Origin: Porphyrobacter sp.
Lineage (GTDB): Bacteria > Pseudomonadota > Alphaproteobacteria > Sphingomonadales > Sphingomonadaceae
Direction: 5' to 3'
Assembly (NCBI GenBank): GCA_017744315.1
Contig: JAGIBN010000002.1
Coordinates: 186,001 to 250,000 of the forward strand
DNA: 64,000 bases
The translations under genes and the position numbers were made by a program. The notes below the pieces were generated by a model that worked only from the letters and a program-made list of their open reading frames with translations, made no database searches and had not been told where the DNA came from. Each line of letters opens with the position of its first letter. The stretch's first letter is position 1. This document shows, piece by piece, positions 51,376 to 60,569 of this stretch.

Positions 51376-52772
51376 GCCAGCGCCGCGTCAGCCGGTTCGG
51401 CCCGGTGCATGAGCCTGGGCGCGAGCAGGAGCTTGAACAGGATGAATACCAGCCCGGCGGTCGCAGCGAAGCCCATGTGCATGAGCCAGAACTGCGTCGT
51501 CGGCATCGTCTCGAACCAGCCGCCGACATAGCCGACCAGCGAGTTCCCGCCGAAGAAGGCTAGGTAGTAGAGCCCGATAACCGTCGCGTTGATCTGCTTG
51601 GGAGCCAGCCGCGCGAACAGGGCGAGGCTCACCGGCAGCATGTGCGCAAAGCCGATCGAGTTGAGGACGTGGAACATGACTGGCCAGAACAACCCGATCT
51701 TGCCGCCAGCCGGAGTGGTCTCGGCCGCGAGATAGAGGCACAGCATACCAAGGATCGAAAAGCCCGAGCCGATGATCAGCTTGGAAAGCTCGTCCGGTTC
51801 CTGACGGTGCCTGCCGTACCAACGCCAGAACAGCGCGACGATGGCGAGGAAGCTCACCGAAACCACCGCATCAAGCGTGACCAGCCAGGTCGTCGGCAGC
51901 TTGGTGCCGAAGAACACGAGGTCGAAAGATTGGTCTGCCCACACGAGATAGACGTTGAAGATCTGGTTGTTGGGCACAATCGCGATGGCCATCACCGGGA
52001 TCAGCAGAATCAAGGCCAGCGTGGCGAGCCAGTCCGAACTGGTCATCGGCTCGCGCGGTTCGGCGGCCTTGTCGGGCACGTCGAAATGGTCCTTGGGCAG
52101 ATACTTCTGCCCGGCGATGTAGATCCCGAGGCCGATCAGCATGCCGATACCAGCGGCGCCGAAGCCCCAGTGCCAGCCGACCGTCTCGCCCAGCGTCCCG
52201 ACGATCAGCGGAGAGGCGATGACGCCCGCGTTGATGCCGAGGTAGAAGATCTGGAAGGCGTCCGCGCGCCGCAGGTCATCCGGCTTGTAGAGCGCGCCGA
52301 CCTGGCTGGCGATGTTGCCCTTGAACATGCCCGAACCGATGATCAGGCACAGCAGGGCGAACAGGAAGGTGACGTTGAACGCCATCAGGAAGTGGCCCAG
52401 CGCCATCGTGATGGCACCCAGCAGCACCGTGCGGCGCTTGCCCAGGACCCGGTCGGCCAGCCAGCCGCCGAAGATCGGTGTCAGATACACGCTTGCCGCG
52501 TAAGTGCCGAAGATCGCCGAGGCGAAAGCCTGCCCCTCAAGCCCGACGTAAAGCGCGCGCAACTGCTCGATGCCGGCGACATATTCGACCTGCCCGGGCT
52601 TGAGCAGGAAGTTGACCATGTACAGCACCAGCAGCGTCTGCATGCCGTAGTAGGAGAACCGCTCCCAGGCCTCGGTGAAGGCGAGATACCCGAGGCCCTT
52701 CGGATGGCCCAGGAAGGCGCGGTCGTGCCGGGTCTCGATGTCGAGTTCTGGCGTGGCTTCGGCAGTTGTCAT
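51372..52772 (-). CDS. POT-family proton:oligopeptide symporter (466 aa)
   Basis: Peptide transporter with about 12-14 helices. The POT signature 'FTEAWERFSYYGMQTLL' (ExxER/F) is in helix 1, then 'GTYAASVYLTPIFGGWLADR' and 'FQIFYLGINAGVIASPLI' (PTR2 signature). It imports di- and tripeptides with protons. Its stop shares CTAG with the stop of the convergent glycosidase gene. 44 bp separate it from the end of aroB upstream on the same strand. Confidence 0.92.
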   Translation of the reverse strand: MTTAEATPELDIETRHDRAFLGHPKGLGYLAFTEAWERFSYYGMQTLLVLYMVNFLLKPGQVEYVAGIEQLRALYVGLEGQAFASAIFGTYAASVYLTPIFGGWLADRVLGKRRTVLLGAITMALGHFLMAFNVTFLFALLCLIIGSGMFKGNIASQVGALYKPDDLRRADAFQIFYLGINAGVIASPLIVGTLGETVGWHWGFGAAGIGMLIGLGIYIAGQKYLPKDHFDVPDKAAEPREPMTSSDWLATLALILLIPVMAIAIVPNNQIFNVYLVWADQSFDLVFFGTKLPTTWLVTLDAVVSVSFLAIVALFWRWYGRHRQEPDELSKLIIGSGFSILGMLCLYLAAETTPAGGKIGLFWPVMFHVLNSIGFAHMLPVSLALFARLAPKQINATVIGLYYLAFFGGNSLVGYVGGWFETMPTTQFWLMHMGFAATAGLVFILFKLLLAPRLMHRAEPADAALA

Positions 52773-52816
52773 CGAGTCTTCCCGACCGGTTTCGAATGCA
52801 ACTGGCTAGGCCGGGA

Positions 52817-53926
52817 TCAGCGCCGCTGCAATTGTCCGTCGAGAAATTCCCCCACGTCATCGAGCGATACCGCGCGGTCGAGGAATGCCTCGCCGATGCC
52901 GCGCAGCAGCACGAAGGGCAGCGTGCCGGCGTCCATCTTCTTATCGTGAAGCATGTGTGCCACCAGCGCGCTCCCGTCGCAGTTCAAGCCGAGTGGGGCG
53001 ATCTCGGTGGGAAGGCCCGAGTTGCCAATGGCGGCAGCCACACGCTCGGCATCGCCATCGGAAATGTAGCCCTGCCGAGCCGAGTAACGTGCGGCCAGGA
53101 CCATGCCGAGCGCGACGCCTTCACCGTGCAGCAAACGATCGGAAAATCCTGTTTGAGCTTCCAGCGCGTGGCCGAACGTGTGGCCGAGATTTAGCAGGGC
53201 TCTCATCCCCGTGGTCTCTCGCTCGTCTTCCGCGACGATGCGGGCCTTGGCCTTTACGCTCTCGGTGACGGCATAGTCCTGGGCCGCAACGACACCGCCC
53301 ACGACGTCGGCCCCATTCACCTCGCACCAATCGAAGAACGCCCGGTCACCGAGAATGCCGTACTTGATCACCTCGGCATATCCGGCGCGCATTTCGCGAA
53401 CCGGAAGGGTGGTAAGCGCATCGAGGTCCGCGAGGACCAGGCTCGGTTGATGAAAGGCGCCGACCAGATTCTTCCCAACCGAGGTATTGATAGCGGTCTT
53501 GCCGCCGACACTCGAATCAACCTGGGCCAGCAAGGTGGTCGGCAGCTGGATGAAGCCGCACCCGCGCTTGAGGATTGCTGCGGCGAACCCGGTCAGATCG
53601 CCAATCACCCCACCACCGAGGGCAAGTACGTGGTCGCCGCGCTCGACTTCCTCGGCCAGTAGCCAGTCCATCACTAGCTCAAGGACGGCCCAGCTCTTCG
53701 TGCTCTCACCAGCGTCGAGTACCAGCCAGCGCGGTTCGAACCCGGCTGCACGAAGCGAGGCGTCGACCGTCTCGCGCCAGTGTGCGGCGACATTGGTATC
53801 GGTTACTATCGGAACGCGGCTCTTGCGGAGCAGCTTGCCGCATTGTGCCGCGACGTCGGCCAGCAGACTGCTGCCAACGCGAACCTCGTAGGAGCGGCCA
53901 GCGAGTTCGACCGGAATTACAGCCAT
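52817..53926 (-). CDS. aroB: 3-dehydroquinate synthase (369 aa)
   Basis: Second step of the shikimate pathway (DAHP to 3-dehydroquinate), NAD and Zn dependent. NAD site 'ALGGGVIGDLTGFAA', substrate/metal segments 'VDSSVGGKTAIN', 'KNLVGAFHQPS', 'MRAGYAEVIKYGIL' and the Zn ligand His in 'LLNLGHTFGHALE'. Length normal. It overlaps aroK by 10 nt, in the usual aroK-aroB order. Confidence 0.97.
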   Translation of the reverse strand: MAVIPVELAGRSYEVRVGSSLLADVAAQCGKLLRKSRVPIVTDTNVAAHWRETVDASLRAAGFEPRWLVLDAGESTKSWAVLELVMDWLLAEEVERGDHVLALGGGVIGDLTGFAAAILKRGCGFIQLPTTLLAQVDSSVGGKTAINTSVGKNLVGAFHQPSLVLADLDALTTLPVREMRAGYAEVIKYGILGDRAFFDWCEVNGADVVGGVVAAQDYAVTESVKAKARIVAEDERETTGMRALLNLGHTFGHALEAQTGFSDRLLHGEGVALGMVLAARYSARQGYISDGDAERVAAAIGNSGLPTEIAPLGLNCDGSALVAHMLHDKKMDAGTLPFVLLRGIGEAFLDRAVSLDDVGEFLDGQLQRR

Positions 53927-54486
53927 TCAGAAATTCCCTGCAGGATACGATTGACCGTCTCGTTATGCGGTCCGGCATCGCTCATTATCTTGATCGGCGC
54001 CTGTGCATAGGCGGGTTCACGCTCGACCTTCAGCCGGGCGAGGATTTCCTTGCGGTCGCCGCCCCGCAGCAGCGGGCGGTTGTCCTTGCGGCCGACCCGT
54101 TCGATCAGCGTATCGACTTCACTGTCGAGCCAGATGGCGACACCGCGCTCGAGGATGAGGGCGCGGGTATCTGCCTGCACAAAGGCGCCACCACCGGTCG
54201 CGAGCACCGATGGGCCTCGTTCGAGCAAGCGCGCAATGACCCTGCGCTCGCCGTCTCGGAAGTGGTCCTCGCCAAACTTCTCGAAGATCTCGGACACGCT
54301 CATCTGCGCGGCGCGCTCGATCTCATCATCCGCGTCGGCGAAGGGAAGATCGAGCAATTGCGCGATCTTGCGGCCGACCGTTGACTTGCCCACCGCCATC
54401 ATACCCACGAGCACGAGAGGACGGTCGACACGGGCGGCGAGAGACTTGATCTCGGTGTCGGTAAGGCTGGGTGTTTCGATGGTCAT
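53917..54486 (-). CDS. aroK: Shikimate kinase (189 aa)
   Basis: Phosphorylates shikimate. P-loop 'GMMAVGKST' at residues 28-36, substrate-binding 'FADADDEIERAAQMSV', 'FRDGERRVIARLL', 'VLATGGGAF' and the lid 'RPLLRGGDRKE'. ATG 54486 ('MTIETPSL') is used; the frame extends to 54567 but overlaps the divergent small gene's promoter. First gene of the aroK-aroB pair. Confidence 0.95.
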   Translation of the reverse strand: MTIETPSLTDTEIKSLAARVDRPLVLVGMMAVGKSTVGRKIAQLLDLPFADADDEIERAAQMSVSEIFEKFGEDHFRDGERRVIARLLERGPSVLATGGGAFVQADTRALILERGVAIWLDSEVDTLIERVGRKDNRPLLRGGDRKEILARLKVEREPAYAQAPIKIMSDAGPHNETVNRILQGISEWL

Positions 54487-54553
54487 TGCCGCATGCGCTA
54501 TAGATGGGCTAACCGCCCGTGCAAGTTTGCGGAAGGTTCGGTTTTTGGTCGCG

Positions 54554-54688
54554 ATGCGCGTCAACAAGATTTGGCTGGGTGTTCTGGCGCTGCTCGTGCT
54601 CTTTCTGGCGGTGGCCTGGTACGATGGCGGGCGGGAGCCCCAACGGATGATCGAGCAGCCGGTTGAGCTGCCGAAAGGAGTGAAATGA
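54554..54688 (+). CDS. Small single-pass membrane protein (44 aa)
   Basis: A 44-residue protein: basic start 'MRVNKIW', one membrane helix ('LGVLALLVLFLAVAWY') and a short polar tail ending 'PVELPKGVK'. The tail is periplasmic by charge. The end overlaps the next gene by 4 nt (ATGA), and an AAAGGAG site for that gene lies inside its last codons, so it is a coupled leader or partner of the secreted protein. No known family. Confidence 0.65.
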   Translation: MRVNKIWLGVLALLVLFLAVAWYDGGREPQRMIEQPVELPKGVK

Positions 54689-56517
54689 GGCGCGCTGTCC
54701 TGCTCGCGGGCGCTGCTCTGGCGTTATGCTCGACGCTGGCGATTGCCGCGCCCGAATCGCTGCTGCCACCGAGCTTCGACAATCCGGCACCAACCCCCGC
54801 GCCGCGGCCAGCCCCGACGCCGGCTCCGGCTCCTGCACAGAATGCGCCTTCAGCGCCGACCGTGTCCGAGCCGGTAATTCAGCCGTTGCCGGGATTCGGC
54901 GAGCCGGGCGCCGTCGCGGTGCCCGACATTCCTCTACCGGCGAATTTCCCGTCGCTCGCCGAACTCGAGGCGATGGATCCGGACAAGATCGACGAACTCC
55001 TCGGGCTCAAGCCCAAGTTCGATATTCCCCCGGCCGCCCGACGTGCTCTGCGCGAAGTCGGCGTGATCAGCCAGGACGAGGGCGGTTTCGAGAGCACCTC
55101 GCTGGCCGCACAACCGCCGGCGCTGGTCCAAGCTGCGATGCAAGCGACACGAGGACCGCTCGTTTCTCGATGGGGGCACATCCTGCTGCGCCGCGCGCTG
55201 GCGAGCCGTCTCGATGCTCCTCAGGGCATGGACCCGGCTTCTTTCATCGCCTTGAGAGCGTCGCTGCTCAATCGGATCGGTGAGGGACTGACCGCTCGGG
55301 CCCTTGTCCAAGACGTGGATTCGTCGAACTATAATGCCGCACTCGCGAGCGCGGCTTTCGATGCATACCTCGCCACGGGCGATCTTCTGGGGATATGCCC
55401 GGTTGCGCGCCTGAAAAGCGCGCTGATCGAAGACGCCGAGTGGGACATGGCGCGGGCGATCTGCGCCGCCTACGCCGGTGAAGCCCGCCAGGCCGAACGC
55501 GATCTGCAGCGGATGCTCTACTACGGCGAAGCTCCGCGGATCGATGCACTGCTCGCCCAACGTTTCGCCGGCGCTGCCGGAGAGGGGCGTCGCGCGGTCA
55601 ACATCGAGTGGAACAACGTCGATGAGCTCACGCCGTGGCGTTTCGGACTGGCGCGTCAGCTCGGTGTGGAACTGCCGGCAGGTCTGAGGAATGGCGCCGG
55701 GCCGACCTACGATATCTCGGATGTCCTGATCCCCGCCGTGCCTCTGCCTGAACGGGTGGCAGCCATGGATGTCGCTGGTGGGCTCGGCGTCCTCTCGTCA
55801 GCCGCCATGGTCGACCTCTATTCACAACTCTGGTCCGAGCAGCTCGAGGGCGAGGCAAGGGCCCGCGCCAGCACTTTGCGCGAAGCCTATGTAGCGAACG
55901 ACCCGGCGGACCGCCTCGCGGCCATGCAGCAGCTTTGGGGTGACGGGACAAGCTATGGCCGCGTGGTCCTGACGGCCTATGCGGCCGCGCGGCTTCCGGT
56001 GTCCGAACCGCTGGTCGATGACGCTCCGCAAATCATAGGTTCGATGCTTGCCGCAGGTCTCGACAGGAACGCCATGCGTTGGAGCTCCGCCGTGGCGGAA
56101 GGTACACAAGGTTGGGCACTTTTGGCCCTGGCGCAACCCAATGGGTCGGCGCAGGTCGGCCGGGGAGCGGTAAGCCAGTTCATCGATGACGATTCGAGCG
56201 AGAATCAGCGAAAGTCGCGCTTTCTCGTGGCGGGTCTCGCTGGCCTCGGGCGGCTCGACTTCTCGACTGCTGTCAGCCTCGGAAACGACCTGGGCGTGAA
56301 CCTGAATCGCGAAAGCCCCTGGAGTCGCAAGATTGATCGAGCTGGTGAACTGCGCAATCAGACGCTTGTCGCCTTGCTAGCCGGTCTCGGAATGCAGGGG
56401 TCGGGTTGGGACAAGATGACCGCCCGCCACCTCTTCCACATCGTCAGGGCGCTCGACCAGGCGGGCCTCAATGCCGAGGCACGGATGATCGCGGCCGAAG
56501 CCGTGGCGCGGGGATGA
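54685..56517 (+). CDS. Large secreted helical protein of unknown function (610 aa)
   Basis: Signal peptide ('AVLLAGAALALCSTLAIAAP'), then a Pro/Ala-rich linker ('PAPTPAPRPAPTPAPAPAQ', about residues 35-55), then some 500 residues that are Ala/Leu-rich and helical without obvious catalytic motifs, compatible with an alpha-solenoid. I do not recognise a family. It lies between aroK and the xerC/D-type gene and is coupled to the 44-residue membrane protein. A role in envelope assembly is only a guess. Its stop region contains the ATGA that should start the recombinase. Confidence 0.8.
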   Translation: MRRAVLLAGAALALCSTLAIAAPESLLPPSFDNPAPTPAPRPAPTPAPAPAQNAPSAPTVSEPVIQPLPGFGEPGAVAVPDIPLPANFPSLAELEAMDPDKIDELLGLKPKFDIPPAARRALREVGVISQDEGGFESTSLAAQPPALVQAAMQATRGPLVSRWGHILLRRALASRLDAPQGMDPASFIALRASLLNRIGEGLTARALVQDVDSSNYNAALASAAFDAYLATGDLLGICPVARLKSALIEDAEWDMARAICAAYAGEARQAERDLQRMLYYGEAPRIDALLAQRFAGAAGEGRRAVNIEWNNVDELTPWRFGLARQLGVELPAGLRNGAGPTYDISDVLIPAVPLPERVAAMDVAGGLGVLSSAAMVDLYSQLWSEQLEGEARARASTLREAYVANDPADRLAAMQQLWGDGTSYGRVVLTAYAAARLPVSEPLVDDAPQIIGSMLAAGLDRNAMRWSSAVAEGTQGWALLALAQPNGSAQVGRGAVSQFIDDDSSENQRKSRFLVAGLAGLGRLDFSTAVSLGNDLGVNLNRESPWSRKIDRAGELRNQTLVALLAGLGMQGSGWDKMTARHLFHIVRALDQAGLNAEARMIAAEAVARG

Positions 56518-56551
56518 GCCAATCGTCGCGGCTATAGACGCCTTCCTTGCC

Positions 56552-57400
56552 ATGCTGGCGGCCGAACGCGGGGCCGCGGCGAACACGCTCGCTGCCTATC
56601 GCCGGGATCTGGAAGGCGCCGAAGAGATTGTAGGCGATCTGGCTTCCGCCGACAGCGCCACGCTTGCCAGGCTAGGGCAAGGGTGGGCAGACCTTGCTCC
56701 CTCGACAGTCGCGCGAAAGGCATCGGCCTTGCGTCAGTTCTATGGCTTCCTGCTCGACGAAGGCGAGCGCGAAGACGATCCGTCCGCAGCCTTGCCGCGC
56801 CCGGCGACACGGCGCCCGCTCCCCAAGATCTTGTCCCACGGTGAAGTCGAGGCGCTTTTCGCTCGGGTCGAAATGGAGGCTGGGAGCGACCGTTCCGAGG
56901 CCATACGTCTCCTCGTCCTTATCGAACTGCTTTACGGATCCGGGCTGCGCGCGACCGAGCTCGTGTCACTTCCGCTATCGGCCGTACCGCGTGACGCGCC
57001 ACTGCTGACCGTAACGGGCAAGGGCTCGCAGCAGCGCATGGTACCGGTCTCTGCCAGGGCCCGTCAGGCGCTCTCGCGTTGGCTCGCTGTACGGCCACAG
57101 GGCGGTGGATATCTCTTCCCGTCGCGCAGCAAGCATCTCAGCAGGATACGGCTCTTCCAGCTCATCAAGGATCTGGCAGCCAGAGCCGGGATCGATCCCG
57201 CCAAAGTCAGCCCCCACGTGCTACGCCACGCTTTCGCCACGCATTTGCTTGAAGGAGGGGCGGACTTGAGAGTGCTGCAGATGCTGCTCGGACATGCCGA
57301 TATTGCCACCACTCAAATCTACACTCACGTCGACGCCGCACGTCTGGTTGCGCTGGTCAATCAGCGCCATCCTCTTGCGAGCGGCGAGCCGGGCGGTTAG
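56552..57400 (+). CDS. xerD: Tyrosine recombinase, XerC/XerD type (282 aa from the first in-frame ATG)
   Basis: Resolves chromosome dimers at dif. The catalytic set is complete: Arg133 ('GSGLRATEL'), Lys157 ('GKGSQQR'), His222/Arg225 ('HVLRHAF'), His248 ('LLGHADI') and Tyr257 ('IYTHV'). The N-terminal core-binding domain is present, but the first in-frame ATG (56552) cuts about a dozen usual residues and has no ribosome binding site. The frame is open upstream (giving 'IVAAIDAFLA') but has no start codon. ATG 56514, overlapping the previous stop, is one base out of frame. Between aroK and accA, as in relatives, so not a mobile-element integrase. Confidence 0.88.
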   Translation: MLAAERGAAANTLAAYRRDLEGAEEIVGDLASADSATLARLGQGWADLAPSTVARKASALRQFYGFLLDEGEREDDPSAALPRPATRRPLPKILSHGEVEALFARVEMEAGSDRSEAIRLLVLIELLYGSGLRATELVSLPLSAVPRDAPLLTVTGKGSQQRMVPVSARARQALSRWLAVRPQGGGYLFPSRSKHLSRIRLFQLIKDLAARAGIDPAKVSPHVLRHAFATHLLEGGADLRVLQMLLGHADIATTQIYTHVDAARLVALVNQRHPLASGEPGG

Positions 57401-57409
57401 CGCGTCCAC

Positions 57410-58354
57410 ATGATTTCTTACCTCGACTTCGAAAAGCCGGTCGCTGAGCTCGAAGCTCGCATCGCCGAACTGCGTGCAGCATCCGAAGGGGGCGACGTAG
57501 ATCTCTCCAGTGAGCTGGCAAAGCTCGAGCGCAAAAGCGCCGATCTGCTCACTACGACTTACGCCGGGCTTACGCCGTGGCAGAAGACCCAGGTCGCACG
57601 GCATCCTGCCAGGCCGCACTTCCGTGACTACGTCGCGATGGCGTTCGAAGAGTTCGTCCCACTGGGCGGCGATCGCTATTTCGGTGATGACCAGGCGATC
57701 ATGGGCGGTCTGGCGAGGCTCAACGGCCGCAAGGTCGTGTTGATCGGGCACGAGAAGGGCAACGACACCGAAAGCCGCCTCAGGCACAATTTCGGGATGG
57801 GCAAGCCTGAAGGCTACCGCAAGGCGATCCGCTTGATGGAGATGGCCGGTCGCTTCGGGCTGCCGGTCGTAACGCTGGTCGATACTTCCGGCGCATTTCC
57901 GGGCGTCGAGGCCGAAGAGCGCGGGCAGGCGGAAGCAATTGCCCGCTCGACCGAAGCCTGCCTTGCGTTGCCCGTGCCGATGGTCTCCGCGATCGTGGGC
58001 GAGGGCGGATCTGGTGGTGCGGTCGCGCTCGCTAGCGCGGAGCGTGTCCTCATGTTCGAGCACGCGGTCTATTCGGTAATCTCACCTGAAGGTTGTGCCT
58101 CGATTCTCTGGCGAACCGCCGAAAAGGCCCCGCAGGCGGCCGAGGCGATGAAGATGACCGCGCAAGACCTCGTGCAATTGGGCGTTATCGACAGGATTGT
58201 GCCGGAGCCCACGGGTGGTGCGCACAGGGATCCGCAGGCTGCCGCGCAGTCGCTCGGCAGTGCAATTTCCGAGGAGTTGAACGCTCTTTCACAAAAAAGT
58301 CCGCAGGAATTGCTCCGCCTTCGCGAAGAGCGTTTCCTCACCATGGGTCGCTGA
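57410..58354 (+). CDS. accA: Acetyl-CoA carboxylase carboxyltransferase subunit alpha (314 aa)
   Basis: Alpha half of the carboxyltransferase that makes malonyl-CoA for fatty acids. It opens '[17 protein letters not shown]', then '[18 protein letters not shown]', '[18 protein letters not shown]', '[18 protein letters not shown]', '[12 protein letters not shown]' and '[15 protein letters not shown]'. Length usual. ATG 57410 is 9 nt after the recombinase stop. Confidence 0.97.
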   Translation: MISYLDFEKPVAELEARIAELRAASEGGDVDLSSELAKLERKSADLLTTTYAGLTPWQKTQVARHPARPHFRDYVAMAFEEFVPLGGDRYFGDDQAIMGGLARLNGRKVVLIGHEKGNDTESRLRHNFGMGKPEGYRKAIRLMEMAGRFGLPVVTLVDTSGAFPGVEAEERGQAEAIARSTEACLALPVPMVSAIVGEGGSGGAVALASAERVLMFEHAVYSVISPEGCASILWRTAEKAPQAAEAMKMTAQDLVQLGVIDRIVPEPTGGAHRDPQAAAQSLGSAISEELNALSQKSPQELLRLREERFLTMGR

Positions 58355-58461
58355 GAGCCTAGCGCCTTTCGAAGAGGCAAAACGGGAACATTGCCTTTTT
58401 GAGCGGGTTCGTGTGGCATGAACGCGCGGTTCGGCCGCACGCTGCCCCAATAAGGAGCCCA

Positions 58462-59931
58462 ATGGTCGTGAAATCCAAACCTGGCTTCCGGCGCGCTGCG
58501 CTGGCCGGTGTTGCTGTTATTGCGATGTGCGCCACCCCCGTGGTTGCGCAACGCGCGGGCAGCGCCATTACACCGTCAGAGGCTCAACAAGGCGCCCAGT
58601 ATCACCCTGAACTTCTGCGCGAATTCGGCGGGGAGGTAACCGGTCCGCAGGCCGACTACGTCAAGCAGATAGGACAGAACATTGCAGTTCAATCCGGCTT
58701 GTCGAACTCGGCCTCGGCCTTCAATGTTACTCTGCTCAACAGCTCGGTAAACAATGCTTTCGCCATTCCTGGTGGCTACGTTTACGTGACCCGCCAGCTT
58801 GTCTCGTTGATGAATAACGAGGCGGAATTAGCCGGCGTGCTCGGTCACGAGGTTGGACATGTCGCTGCCCGGCATTCAAAGCAGCGCCAGAATGCAGCGG
58901 CGCGAAACAGCGTGCTTGGGGCTCTCGGTTCAATTTTGTCTGGGGTGCTTCTCGGGAACAATGCTCTGGGGCAACTCGGTCAGCAGGTCTTCTCGACAGC
59001 GCCACAACTTTTGACGCTGAAATACTCGCGCAAGCAAGAGACCGAGGCCGACAGCCTTGGGGTGCAGTACTTGCGCACGGCGGGCTATGACCCGCATGCG
59101 ATGGCAACTGTGCTGCAGAGCCTTGCTGCACAGGATGCGCTCGACGCTCGGCTCGAAGGCCGGGACGCGACGCTTCCTGAGTGGGCATCCAGCCATCCCG
59201 ATCCGGCAAATCGCGCCCAGGGTGCCAATAGTCTGGCAGGCAACCTCACCGGCGTAACTAATCGCGATACGTTTTTGACTCGGATCGATGGGCTACTTTA
59301 CGGCGATGACCCTCATCAGGGGGTCGTCGAGGGAAGCACTTTCGTCCACCCGGACTTCAGGCTGACCTTCACCGTTCCGCAGGGCTATTACATGGTCAAT
59401 GGGACGAGTGAGGTTTCGGTCAACGGCCAGACCGGTCAGGCGCAACTCACATCGGCTGCCTTTGACGGCAACTTGGAAACCTACGTCCGGCAAGCGTTTC
59501 AGACGATTGGTGGGCGTAGCCAGCTCGTACCTCAGAATCTGCAGAGGACCCGGATAAACGGGCTGGAAGCGTTAATAGGAACTTCACGCGTCAATTCCAG
59601 GCAGGGGGCCGTCGATGTGACGGTCGTGGCGTACCAGTTTGCGAATAACCAGGCGTTCCACTTTGCTTCAATCGCTCCTGCGGGTCAGTCGGCAGTGTTC
59701 AATCCGATGTACAATTCCATGCGTCGAATCTCGGCTCAGGAAGCCGCTCAAGTGATTCCTCGCAGGATCGATGTGATCACGGCCCGAAGTGGCGATACGG
59801 TTCAGTCGCTCGCCAACCGCATGGCCTACAGTAATGCCCAGGTGGAGAGATTTCGGGTCCTGAACGGTCTGGCGGCCAATGCGCAAGTTGTTCCAGGTGA
59901 GAAATATAAGATAGTAATCCGGGGCAACTGA
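58462..59931 (+). CDS. Periplasmic M48 zinc metalloprotease, BepA/YfgC-like (489 aa)
   Basis: The signal peptide ends 'CATPVVAQ'. The zinc site is HEVGH at 129-133 with the third ligand Glu in 'ETEADSLG' (about 194). A central domain ('YMVNGTSEVSVNGQTG') and a C-terminal LysM-like segment ('VITARSGDTVQSLANRMAY') follow; no TPR repeats, unlike E. coli BepA. Probably an envelope quality-control protease. ATG 58462 with AAGGAG about 8 nt before it; the longer frame from 58399 is not supported. Confidence 0.9.
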   Translation: MVVKSKPGFRRAALAGVAVIAMCATPVVAQRAGSAITPSEAQQGAQYHPELLREFGGEVTGPQADYVKQIGQNIAVQSGLSNSASAFNVTLLNSSVNNAFAIPGGYVYVTRQLVSLMNNEAELAGVLGHEVGHVAARHSKQRQNAAARNSVLGALGSILSGVLLGNNALGQLGQQVFSTAPQLLTLKYSRKQETEADSLGVQYLRTAGYDPHAMATVLQSLAAQDALDARLEGRDATLPEWASSHPDPANRAQGANSLAGNLTGVTNRDTFLTRIDGLLYGDDPHQGVVEGSTFVHPDFRLTFTVPQGYYMVNGTSEVSVNGQTGQAQLTSAAFDGNLETYVRQAFQTIGGRSQLVPQNLQRTRINGLEALIGTSRVNSRQGAVDVTVVAYQFANNQAFHFASIAPAGQSAVFNPMYNSMRRISAQEAAQVIPRRIDVITARSGDTVQSLANRMAYSNAQVERFRVLNGLAANAQVVPGEKYKIVIRGN

Positions 59932-59956
59932 TTTTGGGTGTGTGCCGGGAATAGAA

Positions 59957-59984
59957 AAAGGCGGCAGGTTACCCTGCCGCCTTT
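59957..59984. terminator. Bidirectional rho-independent terminator
   Basis: A perfect 12-bp stem AAAGGCGGCAGG / CCTGCCGCCTTT with a TTAC loop, with A-rich sequence before and T-rich after, between the convergent protease and pilin genes. It can stop transcription from both sides. Confidence 0.85.
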
Positions 59985-60015
59985 ATTCTTGCGAGCTTAA
60001 GCTCAACCTTCGCGA

Positions 60016-60189
60016 TTAGGTGTTCGCGGTGGTCAGCTCTTTGCCTACCTTGTCAAAGGTGCTGTTCAGCTGCGTGCCGATGGTGCCCATGGCCGCCATC
60101 GCGGCAACCGCGATGAGAGCAGCAATGAGGCCGTATTCGATGGCGGTGGCGCCCTGCTCGTCACGGAGCAGCTTGTTGAAGAACTTCAT
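60016..60189 (-). CDS. Flp-type IVb pilin (57 aa)
   Basis: Mature pilin precursor of the tad/Flp system. The short leader 'MKFFNKLLRDEQG' ends at the prepilin peptidase site, followed by 'ATAIEYGLIAALIAV' with the conserved Glu-Tyr of Flp pilins. A clear AGGAG ribosome binding site lies 8-9 nt before ATG 60189. A second pilin gene is upstream on the same strand. No tad assembly genes are in this window, so they must lie elsewhere. Confidence 0.92.
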   Translation of the reverse strand: MKFFNKLLRDEQGATAIEYGLIAALIAVAAMAAMGTIGTQLNSTFDKVGKELTTANT

Positions 60190-60303
60190 GATCGTCTCCT
60201 AAGTTAGGTCTTCGGTACCCAACTTGACCTTCACCCCTTTTCGACCCAAGGTAGAGATCAAGTGTCTCAGCATTACTTCGCATTTATTGACAAAAACCTA
60301 AGA

Positions 60304-60486
60304 TCAGGTTGTTCCCTCCACCACCTTGTCTTTGACAACGGCCCAAAGGCCGCTGCCGCCGTCAGCAAGGGTGCTAAGCGAAACCATGATGGCAATGACA
60401 ATCAATGCGACGATCAGGCCATATTCGATGGCAGTTGCGCCGCGGTCGTCCCGCAATACTTTGCAGTATGTTTCGCCCCTGAACAT
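60304..60486 (-). CDS. Second Flp-type IVb pilin (60 aa)
   Basis: Similar plan to the previous pilin: leader 'MFRGETYCKVLRDDRG', cleavage before 'ATAIEYGLIVALIVI'. The C-terminal part ('TLADGGSGLWAVVKDKV') is different and longer, so the two are diverged paralogues. 114 bp separate them. No terminator is visible between them. Divergent from mutT. Confidence 0.88.
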   Translation of the reverse strand: MFRGETYCKVLRDDRGATAIEYGLIVALIVIAIMVSLSTLADGGSGLWAVVKDKVVEGTT

Positions 60487-60569
60487 CGATAGTTACCCCA
60501 CGACATCGGTCTGATCGAAATGCGTTATCGCAACATCGTCCTAATGAATCGTTGATTGGGTTGGTTAAG

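Noticed and set aside
56552..57400. Tyrosine recombinase as integrase of a mobile element near tRNA-Arg
   Set aside because: It has XerC/D sequence features, lies between aroK and accA as a housekeeping gene, is 3.6 kb from the tRNA, and no att duplication or phage genes were seen.
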